DNA of 16,498 nt from an uncultured Bacilli bacterium. GTDB taxonomy: Bacteria; Bacillota_I; Bacilli_A; RF39; UBA660. Both the position numbers and the translations under genes were made by a program. The number at the start of each line of letters is the position of its first letter. Position 1 is the stretch's first letter. The notes under the pieces were generated by a model. The model saw nothing but the letters and a program-made list of their open reading frames with translations, was not told where the DNA came from and ran no database searches. The stretch covers positions 1-16,498 of the forward strand of contig CAJTXY010000026.1 in NCBI GenBank assembly GCA_910583685.1, in the 5' to 3' direction. This document shows positions 7,784 to 13,260 of this stretch, in pieces.

Positions 7784-7813
7784 TGAATAAGCAAAAAACT
7801 TATTCATTTTTTT
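7784..7813 (+). terminator. Intrinsic terminator of prfA-prmC
   Basis: TGAATAAG (7784-7791) pairs perfectly with CTTATTCA (7799-7806) over a 7-base loop and is followed by seven T. It isolates spoIIR from vegetative readthrough. Confidence 0.85.
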
Positions 7814-7836
7814 AATTAAAAAAGAAAATAAAAAAA

Positions 7837-7867
7837 TGTATAAAATCCCAAACATTCACTCATTATG
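7837..7867 (+). promoter_or_regulatory. Possible forespore promoter of spoIIR
   Basis: TGTATA (7837-7842) matches the -35 of forespore sigma factors (F/G, G-[TC]-ATA). An 18-base spacer leads to CATTATG, a weak match to CATACTA; no GGnnAnA-type sigma-F -10 is apparent. In B. subtilis spoIIR is sigma-F dependent. Tentative. Confidence 0.3.
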
Positions 7868-7885
7868 AAAGTGAAAGGTGATAAT

Positions 7886-8419
7886 ATGAAAAAAACAATG
7901 ATTTTAATCATTTTAGCAGTAGGAATGTTGGGAATATTAGGAACGGAAGAAGAGGTCGTATTAATTCCAAAAGATGCTATACGATTCCGTGTAATTGCAT
8001 CAAGTAACAAAGAAAAAGATCAAACATTAAAAAAACAAGTAGCAAGAAATCTTCAGCAGCAATTAAGAGAAACAATGTTAACAGCTAATACACTGAAAGA
8101 CTCCAGGAAGATAATTCAAAATAGACTACCAGAGTTTAGTGAAAATATAGAAAAAACCCTTGCTCAAAACAAAAGTAATACTACATATGATATTGACTAT
8201 GGAAACCATTATTTTCCAGAAAAAAAGTATAAAGGTGTAGTCTATGAAGAAGGGATATATGAGTCTCTTGTAGTAACACTTGGAAAAGGAGAGGGAAAAA
8301 ATTTCTGGTGTGTCTTATTTCCACCCCTTTGTCTATTGGAAGCAGAGCAAACAGAAGAACAAGAAGAAATAGAATACAAATCATTTGTAAAAGAGATCAT
8401 CAATAAGTATTTTCACTAA
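7886..8419 (+). CDS. spoIIR: Stage II sporulation protein R
   Basis: A 177-residue SpoIIR, the signal made in the forespore and exported toward the intermembrane space, where it activates SpoIIGA to process pro-sigma-E in the mother cell. Residues 1-19 are a hydrophobic signal or anchor segment. The family hallmarks are IPKDAIRFRVIASS (27-40), the YGNHYFPEKKYKG stretch (105-117) and FWCVLFPPLC (140-149). ATG 7886 is preferred because AAAGGTGA lies five bases before it; the in-frame ATG at 7865 has no ribosome site and sits in the candidate promoter. The upstream terminator separates it from prmC. mntP follows after 31 bases with no terminator. Adjacent prfA-prmC is also the Bacillus arrangement. 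Confidence 0.95.
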   Translation: MKKTMILIILAVGMLGILGTEEEVVLIPKDAIRFRVIASSNKEKDQTLKKQVARNLQQQLRETMLTANTLKDSRKIIQNRLPEFSENIEKTLAQNKSNTTYDIDYGNHYFPEKKYKGVVYEEGIYESLVVTLGKGEGKNFWCVLFPPLCLLEAEQTEEQEEIEYKSFVKEIINKYFH

Positions 8420-8450
8420 GACTATGTAATAAAATATATAAGGTGATACT

Positions 8451-8990
8451 GTGGAAAAAATTATTTTATATATTATTATGGCTGTAGGACTTAGTGTAGA
8501 TGCTTTTTCTTTAGCGGTAATTTACGGAATGAACCAAATAGGAAAGAAAAAAACAATAATACTAAGTATATTAGTTGGCCTCTTTCACTTTTTTATGCCT
8601 TATATTGGAAGTCTAATTGGAATTAATCTATTAACAGTTTTTGTGGATAAAGCAAATTTTATCGCAGGAAGTGTCTTTCTAATCATTGCGTTAGAGATGC
8701 TCTCCTCACTAAAAGAAGAAGAAAAAATAATGTCTTTAAGTAAATTTTACCATCTTCTCTTCTTTGCATTCACTGTAAGCCTAGATAGTTTTTCTGTAGG
8801 AATTGTTTTAAGTTTAGAACATGAAAAAATTATTTTAGCAGGACTTATATTCAGTATCATAAGTGCCATATTTACATATTTAGGTTTAAAACTCGGAAAA
8901 TTAGTCAGTAAAAAATATAGTAATAAAGCAACCATTGTAGGTGCATGGATTTTAATTATTTTATCATTAAAATACTTTATGGCAACATAA
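8451..8990 (+). CDS. mntP: Manganese efflux pump MntP family (YwlD-like)
   Basis: A 179-residue, six-helix membrane protein of the MntP (DUF204) family, which exports Mn2+ from the cytoplasm. It shows the internal duplication of the family: GLSVDAFSLAV in helix 1 (Asp17) is repeated as TVSLDSFSVGI in helix 4 (Asp112), and these acidic residues are those implicated in metal passage; Glu82 in ALEML is another intramembrane acid. Length is typical. GTG 8451 follows AAGGTGAT, the same spacing seen for prfA and spoIIR. The location just after spoIIR matches ywlD of B. subtilis. No yybP-ykoY manganese riboswitch fits in the 31-base gap, so metal control, if any, acts elsewhere. Substrate is inferred from family. 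Confidence 0.85.
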   Translation: MEKIILYIIMAVGLSVDAFSLAVIYGMNQIGKKKTIILSILVGLFHFFMPYIGSLIGINLLTVFVDKANFIAGSVFLIIALEMLSSLKEEEKIMSLSKFYHLLFFAFTVSLDSFSVGIVLSLEHEKIILAGLIFSIISAIFTYLGLKLGKLVSKKYSNKATIVGAWILIILSLKYFMAT

Positions 8991-9029
8991 TTTAAAAAAA
9001 ATAGGAAATATTAATAATGGTGATGTAAG

Positions 9030-9131
9030 TTGAAAGAAAGATATGCAATTTCTTATTTATTAGGAAAAAATTACTACAATGCAGTCTTAAAAAATAAGAC
9101 TTCTTACCAGAAGAATACAGAAATTTCTTAA
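9030..9131 (+). CDS. Possible small protein, 33 residues
   Basis: A TTG start at 9030 with GGTGAT five bases upstream opens a 33-codon frame beginning MKERYAISYLL and ending KNTEIS. It is basic and tyrosine-rich, and no family was recognised. Its stop codon falls in the loop of the terminator hairpin at 9114-9145, an arrangement similar to genuine genes in this window. Against it: a TTG start, tiny size and AT-rich context. It may be a chance frame or the remnant of a longer gene. Confidence 0.25.
   Translation: MKERYAISYLLGKNYYNAVLKNKTSYQKNTEIS
9083..9101 (+). other. Small hairpin upstream of the mntP terminator
   Basis: AGTCTTA (9083-9089) pairs with TAAGACT (9095-9101) over five A. It has no T tract and sits 12 bases before the terminator stem, so the transcript end would carry two hairpins in series. 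Confidence 0.4.
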
Positions 9132-9148
9132 TGAATTTCTGTATTTTT
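9114..9148 (+). terminator. Intrinsic terminator after mntP
   Basis: AATACAGAAATT (9114-9125) pairs perfectly over 12 bases with AATTTCTGTATT (9134-9145), loop of eight, followed by a T run. It separates spoIIR-mntP from fba. Confidence 0.8.
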
Positions 9149-9230
9149 AAATTACATAAAAAATAAAAGAAAAAGATACCAAAAGAAGAATCTGTAGAAA
9201 ATATAGAAAAAAGAAATCTTACTTTTTCTT

Positions 9231-9250
9231 TGGAAAAGCCTGGAAAACCC
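9231..9250 (+). repeat. 10-bp tandem repeat upstream of the fba promoter
   Basis: TGGAAAAGCC is followed at once by TGGAAAACCC, nine of ten positions identical and in phase with one helical turn, ending 9 bases before the -35. It could be a paired protein-binding site; it may also be chance in an A-rich stretch. Confidence 0.35.
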
Positions 9251-9259
9251 CTGATTTTC

Positions 9260-9288
9260 TTGACAATACTTATGAATTTGTCTATATT
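9260..9288 (+). promoter_or_regulatory. Sigma-A promoter of fba
   Basis: Consensus TTGACA (9260-9265), a 17-base spacer and TATATT (9283-9288). It is the only exact TTGACA -35 among the promoters called in the window and suits a highly expressed glycolytic gene. Confidence 0.85.
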
Positions 9289-9309
9289 AATATTAAAGGT
9301 GATAAAGGT

Positions 9310-10158
9310 ATGTTAGTAAACACAAAACAAATGCTACAAGATGCAAAAAATAATCATTATGCAATTCCTCATTTTAATATAAATAACTTAGAATGGACTA
9401 AATATATATTAGAAAAAAGCGAAGAATTAAAAATTCCTGTAATATTAGGAGTAAGCGAAGGTGCTATTAAATATATTGGTGGTTATCATACTGTCGTTGC
9501 TATTGTAAAAGGCTTGATAGAAGATTTAAAAATAACAATTCCAGTTGCAATTCACTTAGATCACGGTTCCAGTATTGACTCTTGTAAAAATGCGATCGAT
9601 GCAGGATTTACCTCTGTTATGATTGATGCCTCTAAGCACCCATTAGATGAAAATATCAATATAACAAAAAAAGTAGTAGATTATGCAAAGGATAAGAATA
9701 TTAGTGTAGAAGCAGAAGTTGGTCATATTGGAGGAAGCGAAGACAATATTACAGGCACTTCTCTAAATGCAACTTTAGAGGATTGCATTACACTATATAA
9801 TAGTACAGGAATTGATTCGATTGCCCCAGCCTTAGGAAGTGTCCATGGCTTCTATCACGGAACACCAAATTTAGATTTTGCTACTATGAAAATCATAAAT
9901 GAAAAATTACCAATTCCATTAGTTTTGCATGGTGGAACAGGGATTCCAAATTATGATATAGAAAAGGCAATAGAGTGTGGGATTGCAAAGATCAATATCA
10001 ATACAGATCTACAGGATGTTTGGTCAAAAGCAGTAAGAGAATTTTTAATAAAAGATGAAAAAGTGTATGATCCGCGAAAAGTAATTGGTAGTGGAGAAGA
10101 AGCAATAAAGAGTAGAATTGAAGAAATCGTAATATTATTCAAAACAAAAAGGGGCTAA
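9310..10158 (+). CDS. fba: Class II fructose-1,6-bisphosphate aldolase
   Basis: A 282-residue zinc-dependent aldolase that splits fructose-1,6-bisphosphate into dihydroxyacetone phosphate and glyceraldehyde-3-phosphate. The barrel motifs are HLDHG (82-86; Asp84 catalytic, His85 a zinc ligand), VEAEVGHIGG (133-142), SVHGFYHG (His179 zinc ligand) and LVLHGGTG (204-211, His207 zinc ligand). Length matches B. subtilis FbaA. Related tagatose-bisphosphate aldolases share these motifs, but the location next to murA is that of fbaA. ATG 9310 follows AAAGGTGAT with a longer than usual gap; AAAGGT immediately before the ATG may add to it. It has a strong promoter of its own. No terminator was found before murA. 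Confidence 0.93.
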   Translation: MLVNTKQMLQDAKNNHYAIPHFNINNLEWTKYILEKSEELKIPVILGVSEGAIKYIGGYHTVVAIVKGLIEDLKITIPVAIHLDHGSSIDSCKNAIDAGFTSVMIDASKHPLDENINITKKVVDYAKDKNISVEAEVGHIGGSEDNITGTSLNATLEDCITLYNSTGIDSIAPALGSVHGFYHGTPNLDFATMKIINEKLPIPLVLHGGTGIPNYDIEKAIECGIAKININTDLQDVWSKAVREFLIKDEKVYDPRKVIGSGEEAIKSRIEEIVILFKTKRG

Positions 10159-10188
10159 TAGGAAACAAAATAAAACTTTCTAATAAAA

Positions 10189-10194
10189 TATAAT
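10189..10194 (+). promoter_or_regulatory. Possible -10 element of murA
   Basis: TATAAT lies 21 bases before the murA start. No recognisable -35 or TGn extension accompanies it, so murA might equally be read through from fba, 57 bases upstream. Confidence 0.3.
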
Positions 10195-10215
10195 GACAAT
10201 AGTGGAGGATAAATT

Positions 10216-11469
10216 ATGAAAGTATTAGAAATCATTGGAGAACAAGAACTTACAGGTTCACTTCGCGTAAGTGGAGCCAAAAATAGTGCCGTTGCTTTAA
10301 TCCCTGCAGCATTACTAGCAGATGATGATGTAACAATTTGTAATGTGCCAGATATAACAGATATTGACTCTTTAACAGAAATATTAAAGTCACTTGGTGC
10401 AAGAGTAAAACGGGCAAGTGAAAGTATTCTTATAGATCCTAAATCAATTAGTAATAAAGAAATACCAGAAGAACTTGCAAAAAAACTTAGGGCCTCTTAT
10501 TATTTTATGGGAGCATTGCTTGGAAAATATAAAAAAGTAACGATTTCTTTTCCTGGAGGTTGTTCGATCGGTGAACGACCAATTGATTTGCATTTGAAGG
10601 GATTCGAAGCATTAGGAGCAAGAGTTACAAACGAAGAAAATAAATATACAGTAGAAGCCGATGAATTAATAGGGGCCAATATTTATTTAGACATTGCAAG
10701 TGTAGGTGCTACCATCAATATTATGCTAGCTTCAGTAAAAGCGAAAGGAGTAACACAAATTGATAATGCTGCCAAAGAGCCAGAAATTGTAAATGTAGCA
10801 ACACTATTAAACAATATGGGGGCAAAAGTTACAGGAGCAGGAACCTCAACCATTAAAATTACAGGAGTAGAAGAGTTACACAGTTGTTTTCATGAAGTGA
10901 TTCCAGATAGAATAGAAGCAGGAACATACTTGATTATTGGTGCATTATGTGGAAAAAATTTAAAAATTGATAACATCATCCCAGAACATATCGATTCTCT
11001 AATCTCAAAATTGCAAGAAATTGGTGCGGATTTAGATATCGGAGCTGATTATATTATTATAAATAAACAAGGAAGCTATAAACCAACCAATATAAAAACA
11101 CTAGTTTATCCAGGATTTCCAACAGATCTACAACAACCATTTACAGTTTTATTAACGCAGTGCTCTGGAAAAAGTAAAGTCACAGAGACCATTTTTGAAA
11201 ATCGGTTTATGCACCTGCCATATTTACAAGCAATGGGTGCAGAAATAACATTAAAAGGCCAAAGTGCCTGCATATTAGGACCAACTGAATTGATTGGAAC
11301 TAGAGTAAAAGCAACAGATTTAAGAGCAGGTGCTGCAATGGTTGCAGCAGGACTAATTGCTAGTGGAAAAACAACGATTACCAATGTGGAACATATTCTG
11401 CGAGGCTATGAGCAATTAGTTGAAAAATTAACAAGTGTCGGTGCTAAAATAGAGAGTAAAGAAATATAG
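10216..11469 (+). CDS. murA: UDP-N-acetylglucosamine 1-carboxyvinyltransferase
   Basis: A 417-residue enolpyruvyl transferase catalysing the first committed step of peptidoglycan synthesis: it moves enolpyruvate from PEP to UDP-GlcNAc in the cytoplasm. It has the six-fold repeated architecture of the EPT family. Visible active-site features are Lys22-Asn23 (SGAKNS), Cys116 in PGGCSIGERPID (the cysteine attacked by fosfomycin), PGFPTDLQ with its catalytic Asp, and LRAGAAMVAAG. Length is standard. AGTGGAGG precedes ATG 10216. Location after fba matches the murAB (murZ) copy of B. subtilis and not murAA, so a second murA may exist elsewhere. An intrinsic terminator overlaps the 3' end. Confidence 0.97.
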   Translation: MKVLEIIGEQELTGSLRVSGAKNSAVALIPAALLADDDVTICNVPDITDIDSLTEILKSLGARVKRASESILIDPKSISNKEIPEELAKKLRASYYFMGALLGKYKKVTISFPGGCSIGERPIDLHLKGFEALGARVTNEENKYTVEADELIGANIYLDIASVGATINIMLASVKAKGVTQIDNAAKEPEIVNVATLLNNMGAKVTGAGTSTIKITGVEELHSCFHEVIPDRIEAGTYLIIGALCGKNLKIDNIIPEHIDSLISKLQEIGADLDIGADYIIINKQGSYKPTNIKTLVYPGFPTDLQQPFTVLLTQCSGKSKVTETIFENRFMHLPYLQAMGAEITLKGQSACILGPTELIGTRVKATDLRAGAAMVAAGLIASGKTTITNVEHILRGYEQLVEKLTSVGAKIESKEI

Positions 11470-11490
11470 TTTTATATACTCTCTTTTTTT
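11451..11490 (+). terminator. Intrinsic terminator of murA
   Basis: AGAGAGTA (11451-11458) pairs with TACTCTCT (11477-11484) over an 18-base loop that contains the murA stop codon; T continues through 11490. The T tract touches the GGAGG ribosome site of the next gene (11491-11495). Confidence 0.65.
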
Positions 11491-11500
11491 GGAGGCAAAA

Positions 11501-12214
11501 ATGAAGCACATAAAACTAATTTTTACCATTTTAACAGTAATTTCTATTTACTGCATTTATAAACTTGTTCCATCCAATCAACTTACCTATTTAGCCTTAG
11601 GTGATTCTTTTGCCTTAGGAGAAAATCCATATGGTGAAATTTCATATGGTTACAGTGATTATTTAGCAAATTATTTTGATAAAAATTATAAATTAAAGCT
11701 ATATACAAAAAAATTTGCAAATACAGAAGCTAGAATTAAAGACATAAGACAAGATATTTTCTTAAACAAAAAAATATATATAGAAGAAAGAAGTATTGGT
11801 TTAAAAAGTGCCTTACGTGAAGCAAATATTATAACTTTATCGATTGGAGCTAATGATCTAATTAGTCAAGTAAGTACGATTAGTGAAATTTTATTAGAAA
11901 GAAAAACCAATGAAATAATTGATGGAATAGGTGAAAACCTAAAAAGTTTAATTCAACAAATCAAAAAGTATAATAAAGAGTTAGTGGTAATTGGCTACTA
12001 TAATTTATACCCAAACAATAAAAAGTATCAAGGTCTTTTTGAAAAATTAGATACAAAGTATCACCAGATATGTAATCAAGAAGGCATTACTTATATCAGC
12101 TTATACAAAGATTTTCCAATAGAGAAATATTTGCCAAATCCATTCGATATTCATCCCTCTACAGAAGGTTATGAGTATATTTATCATAAAATCCTCGAAA
12201 ATATTAAATATTAG
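11501..12214 (+). CDS. SGNH/GDSL hydrolase, membrane-anchored or secreted
   Basis: A 237-residue esterase/lipase-fold protein. Residues 4-21 form an uncleaved anchor or signal segment, so it probably acts outside the cell. Block I is LALGDSFALG (catalytic Ser36), block III is LSIGANDL (Asn118), and block V is PFDIHPSTEGY (His218, with Asp216 nearby). YpmR-like hydrolases in Bacillus have this layout; the substrate is not known. ATG 11501 lies five bases after GGAGG; the in-frame TTG at 11489 is part of the terminator T tract and ribosome site. No separate promoter is seen, so expression may depend on readthrough of the murA terminator. It sits where glpX and rho lie in B. subtilis. Confidence 0.85.
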   Translation: MKHIKLIFTILTVISIYCIYKLVPSNQLTYLALGDSFALGENPYGEISYGYSDYLANYFDKNYKLKLYTKKFANTEARIKDIRQDIFLNKKIYIEERSIGLKSALREANIITLSIGANDLISQVSTISEILLERKTNEIIDGIGENLKSLIQQIKKYNKELVVIGYYNLYPNNKKYQGLFEKLDTKYHQICNQEGITYISLYKDFPIEKYLPNPFDIHPSTEGYEYIYHKILENIKY

Positions 12215-12216
12215 CC

Positions 12217-12245
12217 TTGCTAAATCTTGAAAAATCTGTTATATT
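12217..12245 (+). promoter_or_regulatory. Sigma-A promoter of rpmE
   Basis: TTGCTA (12217-12222), a 17-base spacer and TATATT (12240-12245), preceded by TGT (extended -10). The message would begin near 12252, giving a leader of about 48 bases. Confidence 0.75.
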
Positions 12246-12264
12246 AACAATGCATTTAATTACT

Positions 12265-12290
12265 ATGGCAAATAGCCATGGCGGAAGGAG
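12265..12290 (+). ncRNA. Candidate bL31 leader hairpin next to the rpmE ribosome site
   Basis: ATGGC (12265-12269) pairs with GCCAT (12275-12279) over AAATA, immediately before GGCGGAAGGAG. The 3' arm also lies in the palindrome GCCATGGC (12275-12282), so alternative pairing is possible. Autoregulatory leaders of L31 genes have been proposed in Firmicutes; whether this one belongs to such a family is inference. Confidence 0.3.
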
Positions 12291-12299
12291 TGGAATCAA

Positions 12300-12515
12300 A
12301 TGAAAAAGGGAATTCATCCAGATTATAAAGATTGCACAATTACTTGTGCCTGTGGAGAAACATTTACAGCAAAGTCAAACAAAGATGAAATCAACGTAGA
12401 AGTTTGTTCAAAATGTCATCCATTCTATACTGGACAACAAAGTAGAAAGTCTCGTGCGGGACGCGTCGATAAGTTCAATAAGAAGTATGGATTTGATCAA
12501 AATGAAGCTGCATAA
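12300..12515 (+). CDS. rpmE: 50S ribosomal protein bL31, zinc-binding type
   Basis: A 71-residue L31 that joins the 50S central protuberance and bridges to the 30S head. It is the zinc (C+) form: Cys16 and Cys18 (CAC) with Cys36 and Cys39 (CSKCHPFYTG) supply the four ligands; Cys12 is an additional cysteine. The conserved GRVDKFNKKYG occurs near the end. ATG 12300 follows AAGGAG by nine bases. It has its own promoter, a possible regulatory leader and a terminator that starts inside its last codons. In B. subtilis rpmE follows rho; here rho is missing and an SGNH hydrolase gene precedes it. Confidence 0.97.
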   Translation: MKKGIHPDYKDCTITCACGETFTAKSNKDEINVEVCSKCHPFYTGQQSRKSRAGRVDKFNKKYGFDQNEAA

Positions 12516-12528
12516 AAAGCAGTTTTTT
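12505..12528 (+). terminator. Intrinsic terminator of rpmE
   Basis: AAGCTGC (12505-12511) pairs with GCAGTTT (12519-12525, one G-U) over a 7-base loop, and the T run extends to 12528. The stop codon is in the loop. The rpiB promoter begins 15 bases later. Confidence 0.75.
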
Positions 12529-12543
12529 CTTTTGTGAAATTTG

Positions 12544-12552
12544 TGGTATACT
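12544..12552 (+). promoter_or_regulatory. Extended -10 promoter of rpiB-ywzB
   Basis: TGG directly before TATACT (12547-12552). The -35 position falls in the T tract of the rpmE terminator and is poor. This places the transcription start after 12552, which rules out a translation start at 12541. Confidence 0.65.
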
Positions 12553-12585
12553 AATGACAAATCAAGATATATAAAGGAGAGAAAG

Positions 12586-13023
12586 ATGAAAATAGGAATT
12601 GCCAGTGACCATCGTGGTTATGAGTTGAAAGAAAAAATAATAGCAACAATGACTGATTATGACTTTATTGATTTAGGTACCAATAGTGGAGAAAGTACAG
12701 ATTACCCAGATTATGCTTTCTTATTAGGTGAAGCGATAAGAGATAAAAGGGCCGAATTTGGTATAGCAATATGTGGAAGTGGAATCGGAATAAGTATTGC
12801 ATGCAATAAAGTAAAAGGAGTTCGTTGTGCTAGTGTTAAAACTGTTGATGATGTAGTAGCGACAAGACAAGATAATAATGCTAACATTATTGCAATTTCA
12901 GAAAAAATATCACTCGAAGAAGCGAAAAAAATGATTATTACATTAATAGAAACAAAATATCTAAATTTAGAAAGACATCAAAGAAGAATAGATAAAATAA
13001 CGAGGTATGAAAATGAGCATTAA
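12586..13023 (+). CDS. rpiB: Ribose-5-phosphate isomerase B
   Basis: A 145-residue RpiB/LacAB-family isomerase that interconverts ribose-5-phosphate and ribulose-5-phosphate in the pentose phosphate pathway. It has SDHRGYELK (Asp8, His9), DYPDYA (39-44), ICGSGIGISIA with the catalytic-base cysteine Cys63, and the phosphate-binding RHQRRI (130-135). Where E. coli and B. subtilis have RQHND or REHND, this protein has RQDNN, so the His credited with ring opening is Asp96. ATG 12586 has AAAGGAGA just upstream; the longer frame from 12541 would start inside the promoter. The next gene overlaps its end by 11 bases. A galactose-6-phosphate isomerase (LacA/B) is the alternative, but gene order favours RpiB (B. 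subtilis ywlF). Confidence 0.88.
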   Translation: MKIGIASDHRGYELKEKIIATMTDYDFIDLGTNSGESTDYPDYAFLLGEAIRDKRAEFGIAICGSGIGISIACNKVKGVRCASVKTVDDVVATRQDNNANIIAISEKISLEEAKKMIITLIETKYLNLERHQRRIDKITRYENEH

Positions 13024-13210
13024 ATTTTTTGTATATTTATTCGTAACTATATTAGTAATATGGGCAATGGATTCTATAAATATTAATGCTATTTTTAAAA
13101 AAAATAGAGTAATACAAGCTAGAGTTTTTTATTTTTTATTGGGACTTATAATGATTTATTTAATTACTAATTTTATTATGGACTTTTTTGAATGTTCAAA
13201 AATTTTATAA
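13013..13210 (+). CDS. ywzB: DUF1146 membrane protein (YwzB-like)
   Basis: A 65-residue membrane protein with two hydrophobic helices (about 3-19 and 38-56) flanking the conserved cytoplasmic-looking loop FKKNRVIQARVFYF, the signature of DUF1146 (B. subtilis YwzB). Function is unknown; in Bacillus it lies between the ATP synthase operon and murAA-spoIID-spoIIQ, and here it also precedes a spoIIQ-like gene. ATG 13013 is chosen since GAGG (13002-13005) is seven bases upstream, while ATG 13007 would be one base from it. The gene starts inside rpiB (11-base overlap), so the pair should be co-translated. No terminator separates it from the next gene. Confidence 0.8.
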   Translation: MSIKFFVYLFVTILVIWAMDSININAIFKKNRVIQARVFYFLLGLIMIYLITNFIMDFFECSKIL

Positions 13211-13215
13211 AATAT

Positions 13216-13244
13216 GAATAAATTCCTCATTTTAGTACAAACTT
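13216..13244 (+). promoter_or_regulatory. Possible sigma-F-type promoter of the spoIIQ-like gene
   Basis: GAATA (13216-13220), a 14-base spacer and GTACAAACTT (13235-13244), which keeps the first G, both A and the T of the sigma-F -10 pattern GGnnAnAnT but not the second G. In B. subtilis spoIIQ is sigma-F dependent. Weak on its own. Confidence 0.28.
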
Positions 13245-13253
13245 TTAATGAGG
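13225..13253 (+). promoter_or_regulatory. Inverted repeat covering the spoIIQ ribosome site
   Basis: CCTCATT (13225-13231) is the exact complement of AATGAGG (13247-13253), with 15 bases between. The 3' arm includes the first bases of the GAGGTGA ribosome site (13250-13256). In a message read through from rpiB-ywzB the hairpin would hide this site. Confidence 0.45.
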
Positions 13254-13260
13254 TGAAATT

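Larger units (their letters stand above)
8991..9309. other. 319-bp intergenic region between mntP and fba
   Basis: It holds a possible 33-codon ORF (9030-9131), a small hairpin (9083-9101), a strong terminator hairpin (9114-9148), an A-rich stretch (9149-9220), a 10-bp tandem repeat (9231-9250) and the fba promoter (9260-9288). In the fba frame the DNA is open from about 9160 to 9309 without a good start. That could be a decayed coding remnant, but no family was recognised. Confidence 0.6.

Noticed and set aside
8420..8450. Manganese (yybP-ykoY) riboswitch before mntP
   Set aside because: The gap to spoIIR is 31 bases, too short for that RNA, and none of its features is present.
12227..12245. 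TTGAAA (12227-12232) as -35 of rpmE
   Set aside because: It is only 7 bases from TATATT. TTGCTA at 12217 gives the proper 17-base spacer.
12541..12585. Longer RpiB from TTG 12541
   Set aside because: It begins within the -10 region of the promoter, while ATG 12586 has an excellent ribosome site and gives the family N-terminus MKIGIASDH.
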